Notes: generated from the sequence alone by a model not told the origin. DNA of 64,000 bases from Dama dama (GCF_033118175.1 NC_083689.1:28688501-28752500); one strand, 5' to 3'. Counted from the stretch's first letter, positions 11,143 through 22,058 are shown. Numbers and translations are program-made.

Positions 11143-11355
11143 GGAAGGGTTCTCAAATAAATTGCTATTTTGGACCAGAGAATACTTTGTTATGGGGGAC
11201 TGTCCTATAAACTATAGGATATTTAGTGGGATCCCTGGTACTCTCAACACTCTTGCCCCGTACACACCATCTTATTGGTATATGAGACAATAAAAAATGT
11301 CTCCAGATATTGCTAAATGTATCCCAAAGAGAAAATGGCCCCCAGTTGAGAACCT
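11143..11355 (-). mobile_element. MER20 (hAT-Charlie) DNA transposon remnant
   Basis: It reads as the reverse complement of MER20: GGGTTCTCAA near 11147, TTTGTTATGGGGGACTGTCC, AAAATGTCTCCAGATATTGC and CCCCAGTTGAGAACC near 11340. The terminal repeats are eroded. Confidence 0.8.
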
Positions 11356-12499
11356 TGACTTAACAGTTTTAGCAAACATTAATAACTGCTGCCTGGATTA
11401 TTACTTCATGCAAAGTTGTGATTTTTTAAAAATTCCATCATGCCTGTGTTTACAACTATAATTTTTTTAAGAGAAACTCTTAGACTATCCAGCAAAGGCA
11501 GAATAAGTGCTTGATTATTTTATTGATCAATGTTTCTAGAATAAGCTGTTCTCTAACACTCTCCAAAGTGACCAATTAACTTTTGTTTGGAGTATCATTT
11601 GTAATTCTTGAACATTTATACATCTCATAATGTTTAAGTCCCTTGCAGTCATTTTCCTTTTTGATGTTCAGGTTTTCCCACCTTTGGTCAGTGGAATCTT
11701 TTTCAAGTTAGGTCCAGTTTCCTTTCAACATGACCCTAAATTGTTTGTAATTTCCTTGCTTTCCAATATGACAAAATAGATAGTCCAGATTAATTTTACA
11801 TGGCTCTTGCCCCAGACCTGAAATCAGCCACCTACTCAAGAAACCCTCATACTTTTTAATGGGAAATGGTACATAGGGACCACGATCTGGGCACAATAGG
11901 TGTTTATTGTTATCGGGTTGTCACTACAGGTCTTTCAATGCATGGGACTAGGAAATGTGTATTTTAGAATGATAAAGGTTAAGTTCTGATTATATATGTT
12001 GGCATGTTAACTAAATTTAACCTAGTGTTTTTACTTTTATATTTAATCTCTTTCCTCTTTTGCTGAAATCATGCTTTCTAATAACTTTCTCCCTCTCTTT
12101 TCCCCCTTTCAATCTCTCTCTCACATTACCATTATGAAATAGAATTTCAAACTTCTTTGTGCTCATTTCATCCTTAGGTTATATCTTACTGAAGACGTAC
12201 AGTTCAAACATTGTGTTTAAATGTAACTTTAAATAAGTATTCTCCCCATTTTTGTGGAGAATCACATTATGCCACTAATAAAATATATACATGGCTCCAA
12301 ACTTAGAACTATAAAACAAGGCATATTGGAAAGATCTAGGTTCCCCCATTATTTAATCCTTCATATCCTCTTCCTTCTCTAAGATAACTAATTTTATTAG
12401 ATTTGGTGTTTACTTCTAGTTTATAAAAAGTGCACACATACATACATGCACATGTGTACCCCAAAAAGGTAGCAAACAGTATGCAATACCCTGCACCTG
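11356..12499. other. Unannotated intergenic DNA
   Basis: No gene or confident repeat. A pyrimidine-rich stretch lies at 12050-12130 and a CATA-type simple repeat near 12436-12450. Confidence 0.5.
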
Positions 12500-14530
12500 A
12501 CATTAAAATTTTTTATTGTAGTAAAATATACATATGAAACTTATTTTAGCCATATTTAAGTATACAATTCAGTGCATTCACAATGTTGTGCAATCATTAT
12601 CACACTATTAATTTTCAGAACACTGTCATCATCTTATATGAAAACTCTATGAAGTCAAGTGGGCCTTAGGAAGCATCACTGCGAACAAAGCTAGTGGAGG
12701 TGATGGAATTCCAGTTGAGCTAGTTCAAATCCTAAAAGATGATGCTGTGAAAGTGCTGCACTCAATATGCCAACAAATTTGGAAAACTCAGCAGTGGCCA
12801 CCTGACTGGAAAAGGTCAGTTTTCATTCCAACCCCAAAGAAAAGCAATGTCAAAGAATGCTCAAACTACCGCACAATTGCACTCATCTCACAGGATAGTA
12901 AAGTGATGCTTAAAATTCTCTAAGCCAGGCTTCAGTAATATGTCAACCGTAACATTCCAGATACTCAAGCTGGTTTTAGAAAAGGCAGAGGAACCAGAGA
13001 TCAAATTGCCAACATCCGCTGGATCATCAAAAAAGCAAGAGAATTCCAGAAAAACATCTATTTCTGCTTTATTGTCTATGCCAAAGCCTTTGACTGTGTG
13101 GATCACAATAAACTGTGGAAAATTCTGAAAGAGATGAGAATACCAGACCACCTGACCTGCCTCTTGAGAAATCTGTATGCAGATCAGGAAGCAACAGTTA
13201 GAACTGGACGTGTAACAACAGACTGGTTCCAAATCGGAAAAGGAGTCCGTCAAGGCTGTATATTGTCACCCTGCTTATTTGACTTATATGCAGAGTACAT
13301 CATGAGAAATGCTGGGTTGGAAGAAGCACAAGCTGGAATCAAGACTGTCAAGAGAAATATCAATAACCTCAGATATCCAGATGACACCACCGTTATGGAA
13401 GAAAGTGTAGAGGAACTAAAAAGCCTCTTATGACAGTGAAAGAGGAGAGTGAAAAAGTTGGCTTAAAGCTGAACATTCAGAAAACTAAGATCATGGCATC
13501 CGGTCCCATCACTTCATGGGAAATGGATGGGGAAACAGTGGAAACAGTGGCTGACTTTATTTTTTGGGGCTCCAAAATCACTGCAGATGGTGATTGCAGC
13601 CGTGAAATTAAAAGACGCTTACTCCTTGGAAGGAAAGTTATGACCAACCTAGATAGCATATTAAAAAGCAGAGACATTACTTTGCCAACAAAGGTCCATC
13701 TAGTCAGGCTATGGTTTTTCCAGTGGTCATGTATGGATGTGAGAGTTGGACTATAAAGAAAGCTAGTGCCAAAGAATTGATGCTTTTGAACTGTGGTGTT
13801 GGAGAAGACTCTTGAGAGTCCCTTGGGCTGGAAGGAGCTCCAACCAGTCCATCCTAAAGGAGATCAGTCCTGGGTGTTCATTGGAAGGAGTGATGTTGAA
13901 GCTGAAACTCCAATACTTTGGTCACCTGATGTGAAGAGTTGACTCACTGGAAAAGACCCTGATACTGGGAAAGATTGAAGGCAGGAGGAGAAGGGGACGA
14001 CAGATGATGAGATGATTGAATGGCATCACCGACTCAATGGACGTGGGTTTGGGTGAACTCCAGGAGCTGGTGATGGACAGGGAGGCCTGGCATGCTGCAG
14101 TTCATGGGGTCGCAAAGAGTCGGACACGACTGAGCGACTGAACTGAACTGCATACCTATTAAATAATGATTCCTTATTCCCTTCTCCCACCTCAGTCCTT
14201 GGTAACCTTTATTATCCTTTCTGTGTCAACTGATATCCTTATCAATCTGCACTTTTGTTTGTTTTTTTGTTGGATTGTATATCTAGGGCTCACTCATAGG
14301 TGTTCAGAGTGACCCTCATTCATTTTTTAAAGCTGTATAGTATTCTACTAAATAAACTATATTCAACCAGGTCCTTATGGATGGAAACTTTGTATTTCTA
14401 ATCTTTTGCCATTATAAATAGTGTTTCAATGAGCAGACTACAGCATTCGCCATTTAATTTTTTCATGTTTATCTTTTAAATAATTTCTAAATGTGGAATT
14501 GGCAAGTCTAAGGATAAATGCATATGCAAT
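12500..14530 (+). mobile_element. Old LINE-1 3' UTR split by a BovB copy
   Basis: 12510-12645 (AAAATATACATATGAAACTT, CAATGTTGTGCAATCATTAT, AAAACTCTAT) and 14155-14530 (ACCTATTAAATAATGATTCC, AAAGCTGTATAGTATTCTAC) are the two halves of a typical ancient LINE-1 3' UTR. They would be contiguous without the BovB insertion. Confidence 0.6.
12646..14153 (+). mobile_element. BovB LINE, longest copy in the window (about 1.5 kb)
   Basis: Sense copy from upstream of the RT core (ANKASGGDGIP-type sequence near 12680-12712; LISQDSK near 12880) to the tail GCGACTGAACTGAACTG. Damage is visible. Motif A reads FIVYAKAFD, where copy 1 has FIDYAKAFD (codon GTC at 13074-13076), so the catalytic Asp is lost. The active-site box is YPDD. 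One T is missing near 13428-13431 compared with the copy at 10.4 kb and shifts the frame. A stop occurs near 12920. Not functional. Confidence 0.9.
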
Positions 14531-15339
14531 TTTAGAACATTTGGATTTGATATGATAGACACAAATAAACCACAGAACTATTTAAGTATTAATTAGAAAC
14601 CCATTTAATGGGGTTAAATGTTTAGAAAGTATGATTAAAACTGCTATAACCCAAGAGATCCTTTATTTAGTTCTTTTAATTAAAATGAATTTGTTTGAAG
14701 GACAGCGCATGATGAATCCTCTATTGCTGTCTTTAAGTTCTTTGGATTTGAATAGATTGGTGTTGCCTCTACTTTTTCTTATGCCTTATGAGAACACTGT
14801 TAAGAAGCGATACTACGTTAAAACTCTTTGCCTGACTACAGTGGGGGAAAAAAGGAGGGGGTTATACCAATTCTCAGAGAATTCTGGCCGCCAAATAGTA
14901 CATCTGGGCAATTTGGGCCAGGAAAAAAATTGTTTAGGTACAAAAATCTTTAGTTTCTCTAGGCCTGAATAATCCAGACTCTGCTCTCTCGTACTGTTTC
15001 CTAAACCATACTTGGATGGCCAGTCCCAGTTTTCAGGGATGTTTGATTTTTAATTATGAAATGATGACAGACGACTGGGGCGTCACATAAATACCATAAA
15101 AGCAGAGCCACAAAGGAAGACCCCCAAATCGGGTGAGCTTAGAGGCACGTCTACAGGTCCAGAGGGCAAGTGGCCAGCCAGTCTGGATGCATCAATTGTT
15201 AGAGTTTAATCATTAATCAAGAGTCCAAACCGGGAACCGGGGATATGCCCCAAGACTCATTTACCCACCATGCCTGTTCCCCCTAAACACATTTCAGGGG
15301 CTCTAACTTGTCTCTGGCTGCAAACTCACGCAGAGTCCT
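14531..15339. other. Unique sequence upstream of the CpG island
   Basis: No gene or repeat recognised. Near 15079-15100 the string GGGGCGTCACATAAATACC contains a CRE half-site and a TATA-like motif side by side, 1.9 kb before the FBN2 ATG; this may be chance. The 113-codon open frame at 14631-14972 has no recognisable family. Confidence 0.45.
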
Positions 15340-15911
15340 GGCAGGGCTCAACCCGAAGCACACCCCCGGCACGGACTCCCCAGGACCGCGGCGCCTGCAA
15401 GCTGCCGAGGTCCCCCGCGGCAGCTCGAGCTCCCTCTTGGAGGCGGAGGGCGCCTTTCAATCCGGAAACGCCCAGCCCCTCTGCGGGTTCCGCAGACTGA
15501 CGCCGCTCCCGGTGGGGAGGTGGGGGTAGGAGGGCGATGGGGAGAGCTCGGCCTCCTGCTCGGATTGAGGTTGCAGCCAACTCCCGCGCGAGTCTATTCC
15601 TGCTTGACTGAGACTCCTTCCACCTCGGGCCTGGGTCCGGGTCCCTAAAGCAGGACCGGTTCTCATCCTCAACCTTGTGGCCTCTGCCCGGCGGGGAAGT
15701 TCAGCTGCGGGTCTAGCCAAGCCCGGCGCATTTAGAGACCCCCGTCCCTGGTCCGTGGCCCGGCGAGGGCGGAGGAGGAGGGAAGGGGCTGCTGCCTTCT
15801 TTCCCAAATCCGGTCCCTAACCGCCCCCTCCCCCGTCGTCTGCTCGCTTTGTACAGGCAGTCAAAACAGAGCTAGCGGCCAATTGAGGGGGACGGGAAGC
15901 AAAGCCGACTA

Positions 15912-16206
15912 GCGCCTCGCCCCCTCCTCCCGGGCCCCCCGGCCCTCCCTCCCCTTTCCCACTTCTCGGCTCGCCCTAACCTCGCCCCCATCCCCCGCTC
16001 ATTTCCTCTCGCACCCAAGCTCGCCAATCGCTCTTTCCAAGCCCCCTTTCCAAACCCTGACCTGCCTCTCCGGCTCGCCCCCGACTCCCTCTCCCCGATC
16101 CCAGTCCTCTCCCCTCCCTTCCCCCTTCCTTCCTCTTCCCCTCCCCCAGCCCCTGGCTCCCCTTGTTCCTCCCCACCCGGTCGCCCCCTTACTCTGTCTC
16201 CGCCCA
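15912..16206. promoter_or_regulatory. Polypyrimidine/polypurine tract in the FBN2 promoter
   Basis: About 290 bp of almost pure C/T sequence on the + strand, with runs such as CCCTCCCTCCCCTTTCCC near 15945-15960 and CCCTCCCTTCCCCCTTCCTT near 16111-16131. The opposite strand is G/A-rich with many G3-G4 runs and could form G-quadruplex or triplex (H-DNA) structures. Reading frames on the minus strand here are only a by-product of the composition. Confidence 0.7.
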
Positions 16207-16734
16207 CTCTGCGCCAGCCCCTCGGTCAGGGCTGCGCCCCACGTGTGGACGGCGGCGCTCCAGCCCCCACTGACAGCCGCCGCCCGCCGGCCCGCCCAGC
16301 GCCCCGCCGGGCCTCAAAACCCCCGCGCCGCGCCCCGGCCCGCCGCATCTTCCCCGGCGTCCAGTCTCCCGCCCTCCCTCTCACCGGCGGCTCGCCCCGG
16401 CCCCGCGCACCTCCGCCCGGCTCTTTAGCCGCCGCCGGCGCGTCGCTGTCCCGGGGGACTGCGGGAGAGCCCCGAAAGGACCCCCCACTTGTTTGGGGGG
16501 GGGGGCGACTTTTGTTTGCTTTCCGCTTCTTTCTGGTGACTTTTGCAGCTTTCCAAGGTCTGTGCCCGGAGCGCACGGGAATCCGCCGAGTCGCTCCGTT
16601 CAGGCCTTTTTTTTTTTTCCTTTTGAGGTCCGCTTTCTTTGTAACTTTACGCCGCGGCTGCTCGGGTTTCTATTGTAATTTCCCGCCCCCACCCGCTGGC
16701 GGTCCTGGAGTCGCTCGGGGCAGCGGCCCGGGGG

Positions 16735-16800
16735 ATGCAACGTGGACCGCGCGGGGCTGCCGGCCGCTCTGCCGCCGCGCCTCGCCGCCCGCTGCGCTAG
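16735..16800 (+). CDS. Upstream ORF (21 codons) in the presumed FBN2 5' UTR
   Basis: An ATG at 16735 opens a 21-codon frame that ends at TAG 16798-16800, 194 nt before the FBN2 start codon and in a different frame from it. The ATG has G at -3 and C at +4, an adequate but not strong context. It is the only ATG I see between about 16240 and the main start. It can act as a translational uORF only if transcription starts upstream of it. The peptide is Arg/Ala-rich and resembles no family I know. Confidence 0.4.
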   Translation: MQRGPRGAAGRSAAAPRRPLR

Positions 16801-16994
16801 AACCCGCGCCCCGCTGGCAGCCAGGGGGCCGGCGCTGGGTCCCGGGCTCCCGCTAGAGCAGGGAGCCCGAACGCACGCCAGTCTCTGGGGCCGACGAAGG
16901 GCTTGTTAGACCTGACTTTTTTCGGGCCGCGCAGATTTTGTCTTTGAGCGCTCCCTCTCAGCGGACCAAGGTCCGCGCGCCCGTAGCGCGCGCG

Positions 16995-17248
16995 ATGGGG
17001 AGACGGCGGCGGCTGTGTCCCCAGCCCTACTTCGTGTGGCTGGGCTGCGTGGCGCTTTGGGCGCAGTGCACGGCCGGCCAGCCCCAGCCCCCGCCGCCCA
17101 AGGCGCCCCGGCCCCAGCCGCCACCGCAACAGGTCCGGCCCGCAGCGGCGGGCTCTGAAGGCGGGTTCGCGGTGCCCGAGTACCGGGAGGAGGGCGTCGC
17201 GGCGGCTAGCCGCGTCCGCAGGCGAGGACAGCAGGACGTGCTCCGAGG
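16995..17248 (+). CDS. FBN2: Fibrillin-2 coding exon 1 (start codon, signal peptide, pro-region)
   Basis: This exon encodes residues 1-84 and two bases of codon 85 of fibrillin-2, a secreted extracellular-matrix glycoprotein that builds 10-nm microfibrils. The ATG has G at -3 and G at +4, a strong Kozak context. The protein begins MGRRRRLCPQ, followed by a hydrophobic signal-peptide core (about residues 11-25), a Pro/Gln-rich stretch (about 29-46) typical of fibrillin-2, and a basic site ASRVRRRG (residues 71-78) that fits furin-type propeptide cleavage. The proline-rich region separates FBN2 from FBN1 (glycine-rich in other fibrillins). The exon ends in phase 2 at a GTAGGT donor (17249), and the join to exon 2 restores GPNVCGSRFHSYCC. 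No in-frame upstream ATG was seen. The paralogue alternative (FBN1) is unlikely. The reading is direct; the family assignment rests on knowledge of the fibrillin N-terminus. Confidence 0.96.
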
Positions 17249-18080
17249 GTAGGTGGACAGGCGACGCGGGGGCGGGAGGGGGGGACCTCGGCTTGGCAGC
17301 TTTCCATCCCAGAACCTAGTTTCCATCCCTCCCAGAACCTAGTTCTGTGGCTAGAGCCGGGGCCCCCTTCCACCAGTAGACCCCGAAGAGTCCACGAAGC
17401 GCCTCCTCCTCTTCCTCCTGCCGGCAAAAAAAAGAAAAAAGAAAAACCCTCCCTCGGGGGTTTGTCGGCGGGTGAGTTGGAGGCCTCTGGGTGAGGATCG
17501 CTGAGCGCCTGCGGAGCCAGCTCTGCGGGAACAAGCCGAATGTCTGGCGGAAGGCGCGCCTCGGTGCGCCCCGCGCCGCGCGGGGGCCGGTGGAGCCTGC
17601 CTGCTCCCCACCGTCGGGGGCGCAGCTCCGAGCCTTTTGTTTGAGGCCGTGTGCGGGGCTTTCAGCTCCGTCTAATCATCAGGCCCAGCGCTCCACCTTC
17701 TGACACGCCATCCTCGACACGTCGGGGCCAAAGTAGCAGTCGATCAAGGAGGGATGGATTTGGGGACGGGGGCAAGGATTTTTTGAAACGGAGTGTTCCC
17801 TTTGTTCTCTACATCCGGAGGCTAGAATGGTAGCAAATTATATGTTTCCCTGTTTCTTTTCGCTCTTTTTAAAGAGCAGCAACAGAGGGGAGATGAAAGG
17901 CAGTGTTTAGACGTTTCTGATCCTTCCCCATTTCAGTGTCTAGCCCATTCACTTCCACGTCTGAGCCCCAAGCCACAGCAGTTTGACGTGTAGTTTTGGT
18001 CCTCCGTAAAGCTTAGGAAAACCTCTAATGTATTACCACACCCCTGTCTCAGTGTGTGTGATTTCACTTGTGTCTCGCAG
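17249..18080 (+). other. FBN2: FBN2 intron 1 (832 bp)
   Basis: The intron starts GTAGGT and ends CTCGCAG. Its first 450 bases are still CpG-island sequence, including a G-rich cluster at 17268-17284 just after the donor. The rest is ordinary unique sequence with no repeat or ORF that I can support. It is phase 2, unlike introns 2-5, which are phase 1. Confidence 0.9.
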
Positions 18081-18163
18081 GCCCAACGTATGCGGATCCA
18101 GGTTCCACTCGTACTGCTGCCCCGGATGGAAGACGCTCCCAGGAGGAAACCAGTGCATTGTCC
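18081..18163 (+). CDS. FBN2: Fibrillin-2 coding exon 2 (FUN region)
   Basis: This 83-nt exon encodes residues 85-112, including PNVCGSRFHSYCCPGWKTL, the cysteine-rich part of the fibrillin unique N-terminal (FUN) region. In fibrillins this region takes part in N-to-C-terminal microfibril assembly. Cysteines are at residues 89, 97, 98 and 110. The acceptor is ...CTCGCAG/G and the donor is GTGAGT at 18164. The exon enters in phase 2 and leaves in phase 1, and 83 nt matches the fibrillin gene architecture I know. Intron 1 upstream is only 832 bp and its first part lies in the CpG island. Confidence 0.96.
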
Positions 18164-19785
18164 GTGAGTGCTAGGCTGGGATCGCAGCTTGGGGCGGCCC
18201 GCTCGGCCCCATCCCAGGGCGGACCTTTTGCATTCAGTGGTTTGGACACAGAGTTGCGTTTATAATCCGGTGGCCACTAGTAATGATTAGGGGTGACCCC
18301 ATTTGAATGGTGGGGAAGAAGCAGCCGATTTGCATCAGTTTTTACTTCACTTCTAGACTGTTGAAGGGCAATAATGATAAAGGTTTCAGAGATAACTTGA
18401 AAGTTTTATCTTTCTATGTCTATTAATACAAACTCAAGGGAGAGCGCAGCAATTCCCCAGATAACCCCAAACCACTTTTTCCTGAAAGTTCTCAGATAAG
18501 ACCACAACGTGATTATGTAAATGATCTGCCTTTTGACTCCGCAGGAGGTGTAGACCTTCTGAAGATCAGGCTTTCTTAGGTCTTATCTCTGGTTTCATCT
18601 TAGCAGCCACATAACATAGATAAGAAAGGAGCCCTCTCAGAGATTGGGCGTTGACCCAGGTTAATAGAAGTTTTAAAAGAGAGAACTCTTCCACATGGCT
18701 TGACTTTTAAGACATTTACATTTAGGATTTCCAGACCCCAGATCTCATAAAGTACAGATTTCCAAAGTGTGAGCCTTAGAACTTCAGAAGTTTTGCGTGT
18801 CTGACCTTTGCTGTTTTGATTATTCCGTTTCCAAAGTGTGTAACCAGTTCTCCACGTTTTAATTGGAGAAGTCATTAGTTACCAGCTTCACTGTGGTGGA
18901 CTATGGGATGTCTTATTTCACATGCCTGTGAAATTGTGAGTTAAAGTGTGACTGGCCTTTTCTTGTGTATTTATATAGCATAGCCACATTTGTCTTGTTG
19001 GGAGGAGAGCCAGGTATGGTAGACAGCACGTTTATTTAGAGCCAATTTTGACTTTAGATTGACCTCGATGTTTTCCAGGGAGAAGATAATGATGCCATAT
19101 GAACAGAGAAAAAGGGCAAGCCACACTACCCAAGGGATAATAAGGATGTAGTGGCATCTCTGGCTCTATAGTTATTGGTTTTGTGGGTTCAGATAGACCC
19201 TTAATGTTATTTTTGTGCAGTTTTTTAAAAGGCATGACATCTTAAGTGTTGTGAATGTTAGCTTCTTATTTTTCCTACCCTAAAAGTCTCACAATACCTG
19301 GTAATGAGGCAAAAATAGGAAGCAACAACTGTGTTCTTTAGGATGATTCATAAACATATTAAATAAACCCTCTGATTATAAGCTTTTCCTTTTATTAAAA
19401 GGAATGGGAGGGTATTGGATTCCTTTCCCTCCAGCACAGAAGTCATATATGGGAGGCATTTGTGGAGGGTGCATTTACTTTTTCAGATCAGTAGGGCGTT
19501 ACCGTGCCTGCTTTAAACTTACGTGGCTCCTAGAATCCTGAAACAGCTAACGTCACTCACCACACACCTGCCATACTAGCCGGGAGTGACTTAGGCACTG
19601 CGGAAAGTCTGACTCACTGAATGTAATGAATGTGGCTGCCATTATTGAGTTGGAGAGCAGCCGAGGAGAAAGGATTGGTTTATGGTACGTGTTGAAAATC
19701 TGTAAAGTCAGATTTTATTGGATCAGTGTGGAATGGGAATTCCAGAGAACAGAGCCTTCTAGAATATTTGCAGTAGGAAAAAAAA

Positions 19786-19789
19786 TGTG

Positions 19790-19841
<52 letters not shown>

Positions 19842-19862
19842 TGTGTATATATATATATATAA
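19786..19862. repeat. Compound (TA)n(TG)n(TA)n microsatellite
   Basis: GTGTATATATATATAT, then about 16 TG units, a TATG interruption, further TG units and a terminal TA run. It lies in FBN2 intron 2 and is likely to vary in length between individuals. Confidence 0.92.
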
Positions 19863-20349
19863 TCCTCCGAGTGTCAGCCTTAAATACTTTTGGTCTTTGA
19901 GTAACATTGTGCCCTCTAACTGTTTAGAAGATCAGCTTTGGAAATCTCAAAGTAACGGTGAATATTGTAGCCTTCATTTCTACAACTTATGGTATTTGGA
20001 TGCTTATGAAATACATTGGAATGTACAAGTACCATAACTCTATAAAAACATAACTTTGAAATGATCTCTATATCTCCAAGAAATATTTATAATACTTGTG
20101 TCAAGAGATATCTACAAAAATATCTATTAGCACATTTAAATGGTAATTCAAATACCCAAGACTAAAACAGTGTGCAAAAGAGAGGGAGAATGTAATGCAC
20201 TTATATTCTCTTGGGTGTGTCTCATCTAAATTTTAGCATAATATTTTGCATTGAATTCAGTAGCTCAATTATTTTTATATTGAAAACTAAAGTATATAGA
20301 GATAATAACTGAATTGAAAACATCATAAAGTCAAAATTAGGAATTTTCA

Positions 20350-20985
20350 TTCCATGAAATTCTGCCATTTGCAGCAATGTGAATGGGCCTACAGAATATT
20401 ATGCTTTGTGAAATGTCAGACATAAAAAGACAAATACTATATGATATCACTTATATGTGGAATAGAAAAAATAATACAAATAAATGTATGTGCAAAATAA
20501 AAACCAAACTCACAGATACAGAAAACATGTTTGGCTTTCCTGGTAACTCAGCGGTAAAAAAATCTTCCTGCATTGCAGGCGCTGCAGGTTTGATCCCTGG
20601 ATAGGGAAGGTCGCCTGAAGTAGGAAATGGCAACCCACTCCAGTATTCTTGCCTGGAGAATCCCATGGACAGAAGACCCTGGCGGGCTACAGTCCACGGG
20701 GTCGCAAAGAGTTGGGCCCTGAGCATGCAAGCACACACAGCACAGTGGTTACAAAGGGGAGAAGAGGGGAAGGGGCAAATTAAGTGCATGGGATTAGCAC
20801 ATACAAACTGTTATGTGGGAAGTAAGAAACAAGGGTATGTTATACAGCAAAGGGAATTTTAGTCATTATCTTGTAATAACATAATGGATAATGGAGTGTA
20901 ATCTGCAAAAATACTGAACCACTGCACTATACACCTGAAACTAGCATAATATCGGTAATCAATTAGACTTCAGTAAAAAAAAAGA
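20350..20985 (+). mobile_element. LINE-1 3' end with inserted SINE
   Basis: TGCCATTTGCAGCAATGTGA, ATATGATATCACTTATATGT, CACTATACACCTGAAACTAG and TCAATTAGACTTCAGTAAAA are the expected order of an artiodactyl LINE-1 terminus. It is interrupted at 20533-20738 by a Bov-tA SINE. Confidence 0.78.
20533..20738 (+). mobile_element. Bov-tA SINE in LINE-1
   Basis: GGCTTTCCTGGTAACTCAGC head through CACGGGGTCGCAAAGAGTTG tail. No clean TSD seen. Confidence 0.85.
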
Positions 20986-22058
20986 ATTTTCATCCCATGA
21001 CTTTCTTACGATAACAAATTATTTATTCTATTTATTGACTTTCCACCATATAGCAGAAGAAAAGCTCTGAGGGGACTTAGAAAAAGAGAATAAGTAAAAC
21101 ACAAATAGAAAAGGAGGACCAAAGATTAATTTCCTCATATATTTGTACATCAACATTTTTTCTTTATAGAAAAGTATTATAATGATCAACTCCTAGAATT
21201 TTAATCTGGTTGGCCTTGACCAGGCTTCATGAGAAGATATTAAAATAAAAATATATTTCTCAAACTACTGGAAACCTAATGCATTTTGAGTTGAGTCTGT
21301 GTTTTGTTGTTATTGTCCTTAATTATGGCCTGCGAAAATCACTGAAGTATTTCCAAACTTCCAAATATTTGTTTCCAAAATGATGAAATTGACTTAGTTT
21401 CCATTTGTTTCTTTCTTTAAATTCTTGTTAGGACATGAAGCAATGGAAAAGTTTGCTTATTAATTTTTCATTGTTGTTGTTGTGAAATTGTGCTATGAAG
21501 AGCATGTTGATCAGTGGAAAAACAATGGGAAGGGGTTGGCCCAGAACCATACCGTTTGAGACCTGAAGAGACATCAGAACATTCCAATATAATCCCTTTG
21601 TTTTATTTTACCAATGAGAGCACTGAACCCAGAGAAGCTGTGGGTTTTCTCCAAGCTTGCAGTGGGTCAATGGCAGAGCGGGAGCTCAACCTCAGACCTC
21701 TTGCTTAGTACCATTCATTTACTCTCCACTGTTGACTTGAGTCTTCTCCCAGCATCACTGAAATCCCAACACCCGGGTCCTCTCTACATCCCTCTCTGGT
21801 ATTTCTGGGCCTCATTTTTCCCCCCCAATTGTGGTAGGGACAAATACTTAGATGAGATATACTATAGTTTTATATGAGTGTGAAGAGAAAGAGCCTAAGC
21901 ATTCTGCTTTTCATGGGTTCACAGATGTAGTGGGTAGACCTGCGGCCACGATAGGGATCTGTCTGAAGATGACCAGTCTCCAGTCCATCAGATCTTCTTT
22001 GGGTTTAGGACCTGGGAAGGGACACTTGGTATATAACCTAAGCCTAAACTAAATGTCT

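Larger units (their letters stand above)
15340..17690 (+). promoter_or_regulatory. FBN2: CpG island with FBN2 promoter, 5' UTR and exon 1
   Basis: The base composition changes sharply from AT-rich repeat DNA to GC- and CpG-rich unique DNA at about 15340 and returns to AT-rich after about 17700. CCAAT motifs are visible at 15879-15883 and 16024-16028, an E-box CACGTG at 16240-16245, and several CCGCCC/CGCCCC GC-box-like sites between 15820 and 16330. No clear TATA box lies within a few hundred bases of the start codon, which fits a dispersed CpG-island promoter. The transcription start cannot be placed by reading; somewhere between about 16200 and 16950 is an inference. Confidence 0.85.

Noticed and set aside
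14631..14972. 113-codon plus-strand frame upstream of FBN2
   Set aside because: No family resemblance and no promoter or splice context. It may be part of a decayed repeat.
15326..16576. Long minus- and plus-strand open frames in the CpG island (for example 15457-15807 and 15872-16207 minus, 16245-16856 plus)
   Set aside because: They come from GC-rich, stop-poor composition. The peptides are Arg/Gly/Pro/Ala-biased with no recognisable domain.
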